Both the position numbers and the translations under genes were made by a program. Shown here in pieces: positions 8,822 to 17,968 of a DNA stretch of 64,000 nt. The stretch is from Streptomyces sp. NBRC 110035 (lineage in GTDB: Bacteria > Actinomycetota > Actinomycetes > Streptomycetales > Streptomycetaceae), in contig NZ_BBNN01000038.1 in the NCBI RefSeq assembly GCF_000829695.1, positions 1 through 64,000 of the forward strand, written 5' to 3'. The notes beneath the pieces were generated by a model. The model was not told where the DNA came from, searched no databases, and was given only the letters and a program-made list of their open reading frames with translations. Every line of letters starts with the position of its first letter. Position 1 is the stretch's first letter.

Positions 8822-11800
8822 GCACCCCCGCTCCCACTCCGACCGACCTCTCGGCCGCTGCCCCCGCCGCCCGGTTCGTTCCCACCCGTGCCGGGATCAT
8901 CAACCTGTGGGACTACCGGGACGAGGAGTTCTCCTTCGCGGGGGGCTGGCTGGTGCTGCGCGGCCCCAACGGATCGGGCAAGACCAAGGCCCTCGAAGTC
9001 CTCTTCCCGTTCGTCCTCGACGGCCGTATCGACCCCAAGCGGCTCAACCCGTTCGCCGCCGAGGACCGCACGATGAAGTCCAACCTGCTCTTCCGCGGCC
9101 AGGACAGCGCACTCGGCTACGTCTGGATCGAGTTCACCCATCGGGAGACCGGCCAGGCCGTCACCTGCGGCATCGGGCTGCACGCCCAGCGGCACCGCGA
9201 CACCCCCGCTCGCTGGCACTTCGTCGCCGAGGGCCGGGTCGGCGAGGACTTCTCCCTCCTCACCCACGACGACCGGCCGATGACGAGGAAGCAGCTCGCC
9301 GCCGAACTCGGACGCGAACTGATCGCCTCCACGACCGACTACCGCGCCGCCGTCGACCAGCGCCTGTTCGGTCTCGGCCCGGAGCGGTACGAGCAACTGC
9401 TCACCCTGATCCTCACGTTGCGCCGCCCGCAGCTGGCCAAGAACCTCGACCCGGCCAAGCTCTCCGACACCCTCACGGCCGGTCTGCGCCCGCTGGACGA
9501 CGACCTGATCGCCGAGGCGGCCCGCTCCTTCGACGACATGGAGTCCGTGCAGCGCACCCTGGAGGGGCTGGTCGCCGCCGACGACGCCACCCGCGCGTTC
9601 CTCGCGAGCTACTCCACCTATCTGCGGGTCCACGCCCGTGCCGCCGCCGACCGGCTCACCGCCCGCCGTACCGAGACCGCCGAGCGCGCCGCCGCCCTGC
9701 GCGCCGCCGCGGCAGATCTCGAGGCGGCCCGCGAACGGCAGGCCGCCGCCGAGACGCGAGCCGAGTCCGCCGACGCGGCGCTCGCCGCCCAGCGCTCCCG
9801 GCTCGACCAGCTGCGCTCCTCCGCCGCCTACCAGGCCGTCGAGCAACTGGCCGACCTGGAACGCCTGGTGCGCACCTGCGAGCAGACAGCCCGGCAGGCG
9901 AGTGCTGAACGCGAACGTCGCAGCGCCGCCACCGGCCGCGCCCGCGCCGAGGCCGAACACGCCGCGCGGCTGGCCGCCGAACTCGACGCCGCCGTCTCCC
10001 GTGACGCGGCGACCGTCGCCGACCACGCCCACACCGCGGGCCTGCCTTGGACACCGGCCGACGCCGAGCCCGCCCGCCTCGCCGACCGCTCCGCCGCGCT
10101 GGCCGCCGCCCGTCACGAGGACGTCCGGGCCGTGCGCGCCGCCCAGCAGACGGCACGCGGCGCCGAGCAGACCCGCGCCCTCGCCCGCGTCTCGCTCGAC
10201 CGCGCGCAGGAGGCCGTCACCGATGCCGAAACTGCGGAATCCGCAGCCGAGTCGGCCCTCGAATCCGCCCGAGAGCAGGCCCGTGAGGCGCTACGACAGT
10301 GGGTGGGGACGCACGGCGAGCTGCTGACCGAGGAGGGGACCGGCCGACTCGCCGAGACCCTCGAACTCGCCGGCGAGGCCGATGCGTTCACTCTCACCGA
10401 TGCCTTCACCGAGGCGACGGCCCCCGCTGTGCAGGAACTGCGTGACACCCTCGCCGCCCTGCGCGCCCAGCGCACCGAAGTCGAGCGCCGCCGCGCGGAG
10501 ACGGAGACCGAACGCGACCGGATCGCCGCCGAGCACGACGACGCCCCGCCCCCGGCCCGTGGCCGCACCGCCGCCCGGGCGCCCGGCGGCGGGGTTCCCC
10601 TTTGGCGGCTCGTCGACTTCGACAACGAACTGACGGACCGTCAACGAGCGGACCTGGAAGCGGCCCTAGAGGCATCGGGCCTCCTCGACGCACTCGTCAC
10701 GGCCGAGGACACCCCCGTGACGGCCGGGCAGAGCGAGGGCTACCTCCGTGCCGGCACCCCGGTGAGCGGACCGAGCCTCGCCGATCTCCTGCGGCCCGAC
10801 AACCCCGACAACCCCGACAACCCGGCGGGCGCCGCGGCGATCCCGACCGCCGCCCGGATCACCGCCGTATTGAGCTCGGTCGCAGTCACCGGAGACGTCG
10901 ACACCGGCATCCCGCAGATCAGCCCCGACGGCCGGTACGCGGCCGGTGTCCTGGTCGGTGCCCACACCAAGGAGCACGCCGAGTACGTCGGCGCGACTGC
11001 CCGCGCCCGTCGGCGTGCCGCCCGGATCGCCGCCTGCGAGACTCTGCTGGCCGAACTCTCCTCCCAGCTCGACGAGTCGGCGCGCGCACAGGCCCGTACG
11101 GACGCCGCCCTCGACGCGTACGCCGCCGCCCGCGCCGCCCTGCCCCGCACCACCGGCATCACACAGGCGCTGCGCGAACTCGACCGGGCCGCGGCGAGGC
11201 TGCGCGCCACCCGCGATGCCGCCGACGCCGCCCAGGGCGCGTACGACGAGTCGGTGGCCGCCTGCTCGGTCGCCGAGCGCGCCCTGCGCCGCACGGCGGC
11301 CGAGCACGGCATCGAGACCGGGCGCCCAGAACAGGTCGACGCCGTCGAGACCGCCACCCGCGCTTTCGAGACGGCGACCCGCGAACTCGCCGCACGCCGC
11401 CGCGAACAAGCCCGGCAGTTCGACGCCGCTCACGTGGGCGCCGACCGGCTCACCGCCGCCGCCGAGGACGAGGAGGCGGCGGCTGACACCGAGCGCGCGG
11501 CGCGCCGTCGGCACGCGGAGGAGGCCGCGGGACTTGAGGCCCTTCAGGAGGCCGTCGGGGCCGAGGCGCAGGAGGTGATGCGCCACGTGCGGGAGACCGA
11601 GGACGGCGTCGACGCACTGGTGGGGGAGACCGAGGCGGCCCGCACCGCCCAGCACGGCGCGATCGCGGGCACCGCCGCGGCCGAGGCCCGCCGTACGGCC
11701 GCCGCCTCCGCCGGGGCGGTCGCCGCGGCGGAGGAGAAGGACACCGCCCGCTCCCTGCGTCCGTACGCCACCCGTGAACTCCTCGACATCCTGCGCTGTC

Positions 11801-12960
11801 CGCCGGGTCTCGCCTGGCCCGCCCAGGAGGCCGACTGGGCCGGCGAGGCACTCCCGCCGGCCGTGGCCGCCGTGCACGAGGCGATCCTCTCCGCGACCCG
11901 TGACCTCACTCCCACCGAGACCAGCCTCAAGCAGTCCGTCACCCGCCTGACCAAGGCCCTGGACGACCTCCAGGCGCAACTCGCCGCCGCGGGGCAGGAC
12001 TACCGGCCCGAATGGGACGGATCCGACGGGGTCATTCTCGTCCGCGTGGCCGACGAGGAGGGCCCGCTGCCCGTCGCCGCCTTCGCCCAGAAGATCTCCT
12101 CCCACCGCCGTGACCAGGCCGAACTGCTCTCCGAGTCCGAGCAGCGCATCCTGGAGGACGCCCTGCTCACCCGGCTCGCCCAGCAGATCCACGACCGCAC
12201 CGTCGACGCCCGCGACCTGATCCGGCGGATGAACACCGACATGCGCCGGCGCACGATGTCCTCGGGGACGACGGTCGGGGTGAGCTGGCTGCTCGCCGAC
12301 CACCTCGACGACGAGCAGCGCGCCGTCTGCGCCCTCCTCGACGCCGACGCCGCCCGCCTCGGTCCGGACGGTCTCGCCCGGGTGCGCGTCCACTTCGCCG
12401 CGCAGATCAAGACCGTCCGCGCCCGTCACCGCGACCAGCCCTACCGCGAACTGCTCGCCGAGACCCTCGACTACCGGCGCTGGCGGCAGTTCGCGTTCCA
12501 GCTCGTGCGCCCGGACAAGAGCGAGGAGCGACTCACCCGCGCCCGGCACAGCCGCCTGTCCGGCGGTGAGCAGTCCGTGTCGCTGCACCTGCCGCTGTTC
12601 GCAGCCGCGCACGCCATGCTCAATTCCGCAGACCCGCACGCCCCGCGTCTGCTCGCCCTGGACGAGGCGTTCGCGGGCGTGGACGACACCGGGCGCGGCG
12701 AGCTCATGTCGCTGGCCGCGCAGTTCGACCTGGACCTGTTCATGACCGGCTACGACCTGTGGGCCGCCCACGCCTCCGTGTCCGCCGCCGCCCACTACGA
12801 CCTCGCGCACACCGCCGTCGACCACACCGTCTCCGCGCTGCTGCTCGTCTGGGACGGCGCCCGGCTCCTCGCCGACGACACCGGCGACCTGACCACCGCC
12901 CTCGGCTCACCCGGCACCCGGCGCGTCCCGACGCCCGAGGAGGCCGCGGTTGCCAACTGA
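8818..12960 (+). CDS. jetC: Wadjet type II SMC-like ATPase JetC (TIGR02680)
   Basis: Large SMC-type motor of the Wadjet complex, 1380 residues. The Walker A motif GPNGSGKT is at residues 49-56, the ABC signature LSGGEQ at about 1247 and the Walker B LLALDEAF with D1282/E1283, so head domains sit at both ends as in SMC proteins. Between them lie two long Ala/Arg/Glu-rich coiled coils (about 290-550 and 700-990) around a hinge-like region with GGVPLWRLVDFDNEL and ITAVLSSVAV. Known homologues extrude DNA loops by ATP hydrolysis. GTG start overlaps the jetB stop. All catalytic motifs look intact. Confidence 0.92.
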   Translation: MSTPAPTPTDLSAAAPAARFVPTRAGIINLWDYRDEEFSFAGGWLVLRGPNGSGKTKALEVLFPFVLDGRIDPKRLNPFAAEDRTMKSNLLFRGQDSALGYVWIEFTHRETGQAVTCGIGLHAQRHRDTPARWHFVAEGRVGEDFSLLTHDDRPMTRKQLAAELGRELIASTTDYRAAVDQRLFGLGPERYEQLLTLILTLRRPQLAKNLDPAKLSDTLTAGLRPLDDDLIAEAARSFDDMESVQRTLEGLVAADDATRAFLASYSTYLRVHARAAADRLTARRTETAERAAALRAAAADLEAARERQAAAETRAESADAALAAQRSRLDQLRSSAAYQAVEQLADLERLVRTCEQTARQASAERERRSAATGRARAEAEHAARLAAELDAAVSRDAATVADHAHTAGLPWTPADAEPARLADRSAALAAARHEDVRAVRAAQQTARGAEQTRALARVSLDRAQEAVTDAETAESAAESALESAREQAREALRQWVGTHGELLTEEGTGRLAETLELAGEADAFTLTDAFTEATAPAVQELRDTLAALRAQRTEVERRRAETETERDRIAAEHDDAPPPARGRTAARAPGGGVPLWRLVDFDNELTDRQRADLEAALEASGLLDALVTAEDTPVTAGQSEGYLRAGTPVSGPSLADLLRPDNPDNPDNPAGAAAIPTAARITAVLSSVAVTGDVDTGIPQISPDGRYAAGVLVGAHTKEHAEYVGATARARRRAARIAACETLLAELSSQLDESARAQARTDAALDAYAAARAALPRTTGITQALRELDRAAARLRATRDAADAAQGAYDESVAACSVAERALRRTAAEHGIETGRPEQVDAVETATRAFETATRELAARRREQARQFDAAHVGADRLTAAAEDEEAAADTERAARRRHAEEAAGLEALQEAVGAEAQEVMRHVRETEDGVDALVGETEAARTAQHGAIAGTAAAEARRTAAASAGAVAAAEEKDTARSLRPYATRELLDILRCPPGLAWPAQEADWAGEALPPAVAAVHEAILSATRDLTPTETSLKQSVTRLTKALDDLQAQLAAAGQDYRPEWDGSDGVILVRVADEEGPLPVAAFAQKISSHRRDQAELLSESEQRILEDALLTRLAQQIHDRTVDARDLIRRMNTDMRRRTMSSGTTVGVSWLLADHLDDEQRAVCALLDADAARLGPDGLARVRVHFAAQIKTVRARHRDQPYRELLAETLDYRRWRQFAFQLVRPDKSEERLTRARHSRLSGGEQSVSLHLPLFAAAHAMLNSADPHAPRLLALDEAFAGVDDTGRGELMSLAAQFDLDLFMTGYDLWAAHASVSAAAHYDLAHTAVDHTVSALLLVWDGARLLADDTGDLTTALGSPGTRRVPTPEEAAVAN

Positions 12961-14236
12961 GCGGCGCGAAGACGACGGGTACGACGAGTTGCGGGGCGAG
13001 GGATGGACCCGGCTGCTCGCCGCCGCCCGCCGCAGGCTGGAGCACACCGGTGGCGCGCTCGACGGCGACATCGGGCTCACCGGGCCCAGCGAGGCCGAGC
13101 GCCGCACCGTCATCGGGATCACCGGCCGCTACCGGCCCGAGACCGCCAAGCGCCTCGCCGTACCCCTGAGTGATCTGGACGGGTATCTGTACGGCCGCTA
13201 CGGCACCGGTCTCCTCCAGACCCTCGGCCGTCTCCACGGGCCGCTGCGTGACCGGCCGGCCGAACGGGCCGACGAGGAAGCGCGCCGCGACCAGGCCCTG
13301 AAGTCAGCCCACTCCAGCCGGCTCGCCGGGCAGGGGTGGTTCGCCGCCTGGCTGGAGCGGGTCGCCGCCGACGGCACTCTCACCCGTCTAGTACGCCGGG
13401 GGGACGCGCCGCTTCTCGACGCGGCGGTACGTGTCCTGGAAAGGCTGACCGTTGACGGGGACCGTTCCGCGGGCTCCCCGAACCGGGTCCCCGGTGTCCT
13501 GCCGCTTCCGGTGCTCGCCGAGTGGGCCACCGGCGACACCAAGGCCCTCGTGCCCGGCGCTCCGCTGGAACAGCTCGTCCTGCGCGCTCTCGCCCAGCGT
13601 GCCGGTGACGGGTGCGCCGTCCCTCGCCAGCGGGCAGGGCGGCGCGCCTTGTGGGAGAGCGTCGGCGCCATCGCGGACGACCTCGCCAGCCAGGTCCTCG
13701 TCCTCAACATCGGTGCCGAGGGGGACACCGTGGTCTGTGACTGGCTGCGCGACGCCGCCGACTTCGGCATCCCCTTCCGGCTCACCCTCCACCAGCTCAC
13801 CACCGACCCCGTCGTCCCCGCCGCCCGCACCATCTTCGTCTGCGAGAACCCGGCCGTACTGCGCGCCGCGGCCGGCGAACTCCAGGACACGAGCGCGGCC
13901 CTCGTCTGTACCGAGGGCGTGCCGTCCGCCGCCTGCCACAAGCTGCTCGGCGACGCCGTACGCGCGGGAGCCCGGCTGCACTGGCGTGCCGACTTCGACT
14001 GGACCGGCCTGCGCATCGCCGCGGATGCCGTGGCTCGCCACAGTGCCCGCCCCTGGCGGATGACCGCCGCCGACTACACGGCGGCACTCGGCCAGGGCGA
14101 GTCCACTGCGCTCGCGGGACCGCCCGCGGCCAGCTCCTGGGACCCCGAACTGGCTCGAGCCATGGAGGAGTCGGGCAGCGCGGTCATGGAGGAACGGCTC
14201 CTGCCCGCGCTCCTGTCCGACCTCTCCCGCATCTGA
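12950..14236 (+). CDS. jetD: Wadjet type II nuclease JetD (TIGR02679, DUF2399 Toprim)
   Basis: Toprim-type nuclease subunit that cuts the target plasmid. The C-terminal Toprim-like core shows the catalytic Glu at residue 299 in FVCENPAVLR and the D-x-D pair at 348/350 in WRADFDWTGLRIA; an N-terminal DUF3323-type region precedes it. The start is TTG 12950, preceded by GAGGAGG and overlapping the end of jetC by 11 bases. About 428 residues. As the last gene of the operon it completes a JetABCD set with no frameshift or missing motif, so the system is probably functional. Confidence 0.9.
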   Translation: MPTERREDDGYDELRGEGWTRLLAAARRRLEHTGGALDGDIGLTGPSEAERRTVIGITGRYRPETAKRLAVPLSDLDGYLYGRYGTGLLQTLGRLHGPLRDRPAERADEEARRDQALKSAHSSRLAGQGWFAAWLERVAADGTLTRLVRRGDAPLLDAAVRVLERLTVDGDRSAGSPNRVPGVLPLPVLAEWATGDTKALVPGAPLEQLVLRALAQRAGDGCAVPRQRAGRRALWESVGAIADDLASQVLVLNIGAEGDTVVCDWLRDAADFGIPFRLTLHQLTTDPVVPAARTIFVCENPAVLRAAAGELQDTSAALVCTEGVPSAACHKLLGDAVRAGARLHWRADFDWTGLRIAADAVARHSARPWRMTAADYTAALGQGESTALAGPPAASSWDPELARAMEESGSAVMEERLLPALLSDLSRI

Positions 14237-14268
14237 CCCGGCGAGTCGCGTTGTCGGTGGCAACAGCG

Positions 14269-14519
14269 TCACCTGTCTCCGCTGTCGTCACTTTCGTCTC
14301 CGGTGTCCTCGTCCGGGTCACCGAAAAGGAGGACGCTGAGTTTGTCGAGGATCCATTCGCCGCTGGTGACGGATGCCCCGTTGCCCTCGCCGGGTGCACG
14401 AGCATGCCCGTGGCGCCGAGTGCGGCCAAGGCAGCCTCTTTCCCCCCAAGCGCCGGGGCGAGCCGTTGACGGAGGTGGTTCAGCTTCCCTGCGTCGAGCG
14501 CGACGATCTTGCCCTCCAC
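14269..14519 (-). pseudogene. Small frameshifted gene remnant
   Basis: On the minus strand a reading frame starts at 14519 (EGKIVALDAGKLNHLRQRLAP) and loses sense near 14400, where a frame offset by one base continues with SGEWILDKLSVLLFGDPDED to a stop at 14269. Joined by a single-base shift they give one plausible acidic-tailed protein of about 84 residues. No family is recognised. Confidence 0.35.
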
Positions 14520-14606
14520 GTGCCACTCAGGGGGAGACGGGTTCGTCGTCCTGTGCCGTACCTCACGCCCTGGTCAGGGCAGTAGGGGTGGACGCAGGGG
14601 GCGGGG

Positions 14607-14819
14607 GTGCTCGTGCTCGGAGACGAGCCCGTGGCGGTGGACAATCGTCTGATTGTGGCCAGCCCCAAGTCCGCGGGGATCGATCGCTGTCGGGAACTGC
14701 TCGGGGTGCTGGAACGCCCCGAGACAGCGAAGTGGCTGGACGAGCGCATCCGTTGCCGCCATCTCACCGTCACCGCCATCAGGTCGTTGCCGTGGGGCTC
14801 CGAGGACGGCCCGAGATGA
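14607..14819 (+). CDS. Small hypothetical protein
   Basis: A 70-residue frame from GTG 14607, with a G-rich stretch upstream that could act as a ribosome site. The protein (DEPVAVDNRLIVASPKSAG, then CRELLGVLERPETAKWLDER) has a believable amino acid composition but no recognised family. It could also be the tail of a decayed gene. The flanking 14237-14268, 14520-14606 and 14820-14982 show nothing further. Confidence 0.3.
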   Translation: MLVLGDEPVAVDNRLIVASPKSAGIDRCRELLGVLERPETAKWLDERIRCRHLTVTAIRSLPWGSEDGPR

Positions 14820-14982
14820 CCGGGCCATGCCGCACCTGCCCCGCACGGCTCGCCAGCTCAGCAGGGTGGCCGGGTAGCTGTCCGAGGTCGTTGAGCAGGG
14901 GGGTTCCGTCCGGTGCACCCCGACCGCTTGGTTGGACACCAGGAACACTTCGGGCTGGCGTCAAGATGTCGGGCCGGCGGGG

Positions 14983-15402
14983 TCAGTGGTCGGCGCTGCC
15001 TGGCGGGACGACCCATTGGGTGGGTTGGCCGGTGAGGGAGGCGATCATGTCGAAGTCGCCGTCGTAGTGGAGGATCGTGGCGCGGTTCTGCTCGGCGGTG
15101 GCGGCGATGAGGAGGTCGGGGAGCGACAGGGCGCGGTGGAAGCCTGCGTTGAGGGCGTGCCGCTGGACCTCCAGGGCGCGGGTGAAGCCGTCGTCGTCGG
15201 TGCGCAGGTAATCGAATGCGTGGAGCCAGGTGCTGATGCGCGTTGCTTCCGCGCTGTCCCGTGCCGAGTGGATCATCTCGTACTCGGTGGGTTGGCAGAC
15301 GGCGAGCAGGTAGCGCTCGTGAAGTGGTTTCAGCACCTCTCGGACGCTGGGTTTCGTCCAGCGGGCGAGGGCGGACTTGTCGATCAGGTAACGGTCTTGC
15401 AT
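14983..15402 (-). CDS. vapC: VapC-type PIN-domain ribonuclease toxin
   Basis: Toxin of a type II toxin-antitoxin pair; PIN-domain RNases cut RNA with bound Mg ions. The 139-residue protein shows the acidic active-site set: Asp in RYLIDKSAL, Glu in PTEYEMI, Asp in LSLPDLLIAATAEQN and Asp in LHYDGDFDMIA. Its ATG overlaps the antitoxin stop by one base (TGATG), so it is made only after the antitoxin is translated. It sits 590 bases inside the tRNA-Thr attachment site, where such pairs often stabilise integrated elements. Confidence 0.88.
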   Translation of the reverse strand: MQDRYLIDKSALARWTKPSVREVLKPLHERYLLAVCQPTEYEMIHSARDSAEATRISTWLHAFDYLRTDDDGFTRALEVQRHALNAGFHRALSLPDLLIAATAEQNRATILHYDGDFDMIASLTGQPTQWVVPPGSADH

Positions 15403-15644
15403 CAGGCGGCCTGGCCGCCGTGGCGCTTGAGGGTTCCGTCGGCGTTGCGCGGGCCGGTGTTCTCGATGATCTCGCTGAAGTCGAGCTCGCCGGCTTCCAT
15501 GGCGTCGAAGCCCTCCTGCCGCAGGTGCCGCTTGACGGCATCTTCCATGGCCAGACGGACGGCTTTGGCCTTGGTCTTGGTGCCGAAGATGCGCATGGCC
15601 TCGATGACCATGTCTTCGTCGAGGTCGATCACAGTACGAGCCAC
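15402..15644 (-). CDS. vapB: VapB-type antitoxin
   Basis: 80-residue antitoxin. The N-terminus (ARTVIDLDEDMVIEAMRIFG) is a ribbon-helix-helix DNA-binding fold typical of VapB/DUF2191, and the acidic C-terminus (ELDFSEIIENTG) is the toxin-binding tail. GTG 15644 is chosen because GGGAGGTG lies 7 bases upstream; a longer frame to 15746 lacks such a site. The VapB-VapC complex most likely represses its own promoter, in the AT-richer 15650-15720 segment. Confidence 0.85.
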   Translation of the reverse strand: MARTVIDLDEDMVIEAMRIFGTKTKAKAVRLAMEDAVKRHLRQEGFDAMEAGELDFSEIIENTGPRNADGTLKRHGGQAA

Positions 15645-15988
15645 GAAGGCACCTCCCGGATAGTCACAGTGACCTACTAAACGATACCATTTCATCGAAC
15701 TAGGTGATGTCGTTTCACTGTGGGTTGTTCTCTCGGGCCCATGCACCCGGCTAGCTGGGCGGCGGTGGCTCGGCCGCCCAGTGGGTGAGGGTCTTGTCCG
15801 AGTCCGACATTCTCAATGATTTGAGCCCTTTGCTTCGGGAGTACCCGATCCGGTGGCCGCCCGGTGGCCGGACGCCTTTGGACGGTGCAGTACGAGGTAG
15901 CAGGGGGCAACCTGCCGCAAGTGCTCTGATCAGGCACGGCAACGCTCGGCGGCATCACGCGGCATCCGGCGACATGATCGCTCATGGT
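15645..15988. other. Promoter of vapBC and island-end spacer, no gene seen
   Basis: About 345 bases from the vapB start to the attachment site. The first 80 bases are AT-richer and should hold the vapBC promoter. The rest has no convincing reading frame. No integrase gene is next to this end of the element. Confidence 0.45.
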
Positions 15989-16030
15989 CTCGTAATGCGT
16001 AGGTCTCGGGTTCGAATCCCGAAGGCGGCT
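15989..16030 (+). other. Orphan 3' end of tRNA-Thr(CGT), putative attR
   Basis: From the anticodon loop (CTCGTAA) through the variable loop, the T-arm (TCGGGTTCGAATCCCGA) and the acceptor 3' strand AGGCGGC, these 42 bases are the 3' part of a tRNA-Thr with CGT anticodon. The sequence upstream cannot form the 5' half: no GCCGCCT acceptor partner and no anticodon-stem complement. This is the footprint left when an element integrates into a tRNA 3' end. By that logic the inserted DNA lies to the left and the intact tRNA gene is at its far end, outside the window. Confidence 0.75.
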
Positions 16031-16036
16031 TCGTCG

Positions 16037-16074
16037 AACCCCAGGTCAGATAGTTGCTGACCTGGGGTTTTCTG
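16037..16074 (+). terminator. Rho-independent terminator, originally of the tRNA
   Basis: A perfect 13-bp stem (16037-16049 with 16057-16069), a 7-base loop, then T-rich sequence ending at about 16071. It directly follows the tRNA fragment, as expected for the native downstream flank of the tRNA gene. Confidence 0.8.
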
Positions 16075-16495
16075 TTGCCTGGGACAGGGTGGGTCGCACG
16101 GGCGGGATGACGTTGACGCGTGGGACGGCGTAGTCGAGGCGGGCCTGGTCGGTCGTGGGGCGCGGGTTTCGACGAAGGCGGTGGAGCTGGTGATGACGCG
16201 GACGTCGGGGTGGCAACGATGGCCGGGGCGAGGGGGCGAGGGGGCGAGGGGGCGAGGGGGCGAGGGGAGTGGGTGGCGGCGCTGACCGGGGCAGTGCGCG
16301 CCCCGGCGGGCCGGTGCGCCGGTGGGCGTGAACTCGTGCGGGTGATGCCCGTGGGAGGGGGGAGGCCCCCGTTCCCGGCCGGGGCGGGGACGGGGGCCAC
16401 GCCCGGCCCGCGCTTCCTCTGCCGTACGGGCTTTCCCGGCCGTACGCTGGTCGGCACCACCAGGGAACCATGTCGGCCGGCCGGAGGTTAACGGG
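16075..16495. other. Spacer with degraded coding traces, no intact gene
   Basis: Between the terminator and the VMAP gene. On the minus strand about 16080-16215 there are short coding-like pieces (VRVITSSTAFVETRAP, then in another frame LDYAVPRVNVIPPVRPTL) that suggest the tail of a decayed gene, but I cannot name it. A short tandem repeat sits at 16225-16264. Confidence 0.35.
16225..16264. repeat. Tandem repeat, five copies of GGGGCGAG
   Basis: Five exact 8-base units in a row. The tract is intergenic and could vary in copy number between strains. Confidence 0.9.
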
Positions 16496-17968
16496 GTGAG
16501 AGGGCACAGTCCGGAACGGGCCCGCAACAGATTGGTCGTCTCCATCGTCGACGCCCTGCAGGGCTCGTCCACGGTGAACCAGGCGAGCAGCCGTGAGCTG
16601 TGGCGGGAGATGCTGGCCGACGAGTTGGACGGTCCCGTGGAGCCGTTCGGCGGGGTGGCGCTGCGGCCCTGGCTGCTGCAGGTGGTGAAGGCGTGCGCGC
16701 AGGTCGGTGACGGGCCTGCCTGTCTGGTGCGCTCGCTCGAGTACGTGGAGCAGCAGTCGGTGACGGTGGCCGCGCTGTGGCCGCTCGTGGACGAGTGGGA
16801 GGCCGTCGACTTCTTCAACAGCGCGGACCTGGGCCATCTGCGGCCCGCCCTGCAGTCCCTGCCGGCCTCGGAGCTGGCCGCCATGGCCCGGCGCGCGAGC
16901 AGATCCAGGGTCCAGGAACTCCCCGGGTGGTGCACGAGCGGCTGGCAGATCTTTCTGCGGCTGGCCGGCGAGAACACCTCGGCCGGTGAACTCCCTTTCA
17001 GCATGGCCTTCCTGGCCCTGTCCGCCGACCGGCTGGTGCGCGAGGGGCAGGTGGAGCATGCCGAGGTACTGCGCCGGTTCAACCGCGTCCAGGCCCAGGC
17101 CCTCGGCCTGGACGACCTGTTGGCCGAGTGGCAGCACTCGGAGTTCCCGCAGCCCGCACCCTCCCTGGTCCCGGCCTATCTGATGATTCAGTTCGAGCCG
17201 GACCTCGTGGTGGCCGACCGTTACAACGTCTCGCACTGGCACCAGTCCGACTCCGAGGGATGGCACCCCGTACGCGGGGAGACGGTCAACCTGCACCGGG
17301 CGGAACTGCCCGGCACGGTGGAACGGCTGATCGGGGAGGCCGAGGCGAAATGGGCCGAACTGAGCCAGCCGGTCATCCTCGAGTTCGTGCTGCCCTGGGA
17401 GCTGCTGAACGAGCCGGTGGAGTGGTGGCCGTCCGAGTCCGACCACCCCGAGCCGACCCCGCTGGCCATGGACTACCAGGTGGTGGTGCGCAGTCTGGAG
17501 CGCTTGCACAGGGCGGCGTGGCACCGGCACTGGCACACCAAATGGCGGCAACTGCGCGAGCGTCCGGCGGACAGCCACTCGCACTGGGGCCGGCAGACGC
17601 AGGACGGGGCGTACTTCTTCCACTTGGAACGCGAGTTGAAGGAGGACCGGCACGCGGTGTGTCTGGTGCTGAGCGAGCCTCCCACCGACGACTCGGGCAC
17701 CGGGCGCCGCGAGATCCTCGCCGGGCTGCGGGCCGGGGTGCCGGCCATGGTCTGGCATCGCAGCGACTGCGCGGACCCCTCCTTTCAGGACGCCATCGGT
17801 GAGATCCTGCAGGACCGGGGTCTGGGCAGTCTCGTGGAGCGGGTGGGCGGGTGGCGCAAGGAAGCGCTGGCTCTCGGCCCCGACGCCTGGGACGGGCACG
17901 TCGGCCGCCACCTCGCCATTCTGCTCGACGACCCGGAGCGCAAGCCGGGCCCAGCGGGACCGGTGTAG
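16496..17968 (+). CDS. EAD2 / VMAP-C domain protein (vWA-MoxR-associated system)
   Basis: 490-residue protein. Residues ~8-95 (RNRLVVSIVDAL...SSRELWREMLADELDG...VKACAQVGDGPACLVRSLEYVE) match effector-associated domain 2, a death-like adaptor; the rest resembles the VMAP-C domain (ILEFVLPWELLNEPVEWW, DYQVVVRSLERL, a late AGVPAMVWHR). VMAP proteins link effectors to vWA and NTPase partners in multi-part conflict systems. The GTG start has GGAGG 8 bases upstream. A trypsin-like protein downstream also ends in an EAD2-like domain, so the two may couple through like-with-like contacts. The next gene encodes a vWA-like/NB-ARC partner. Function is inferred from domain families. Confidence 0.75.
   Translation: MRGHSPERARNRLVVSIVDALQGSSTVNQASSRELWREMLADELDGPVEPFGGVALRPWLLQVVKACAQVGDGPACLVRSLEYVEQQSVTVAALWPLVDEWEAVDFFNSADLGHLRPALQSLPASELAAMARRASRSRVQELPGWCTSGWQIFLRLAGENTSAGELPFSMAFLALSADRLVREGQVEHAEVLRRFNRVQAQALGLDDLLAEWQHSEFPQPAPSLVPAYLMIQFEPDLVVADRYNVSHWHQSDSEGWHPVRGETVNLHRAELPGTVERLIGEAEAKWAELSQPVILEFVLPWELLNEPVEWWPSESDHPEPTPLAMDYQVVVRSLERLHRAAWHRHWHTKWRQLRERPADSHSHWGRQTQDGAYFFHLERELKEDRHAVCLVLSEPPTDDSGTGRREILAGLRAGVPAMVWHRSDCADPSFQDAIGEILQDRGLGSLVERVGGWRKEALALGPDAWDGHVGRHLAILLDDPERKPGPAGPV

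Noticed and set aside
15989..16030. A functional tRNA gene
   Set aside because: The 5' half is absent: no acceptor partner and no D-arm, so it cannot fold into a tRNA.
16046..17911. Minus-strand frame antisense to the VMAP gene
   Set aside because: Composition is shadow-like and it spans the terminator region; the plus strand has recognised domains.
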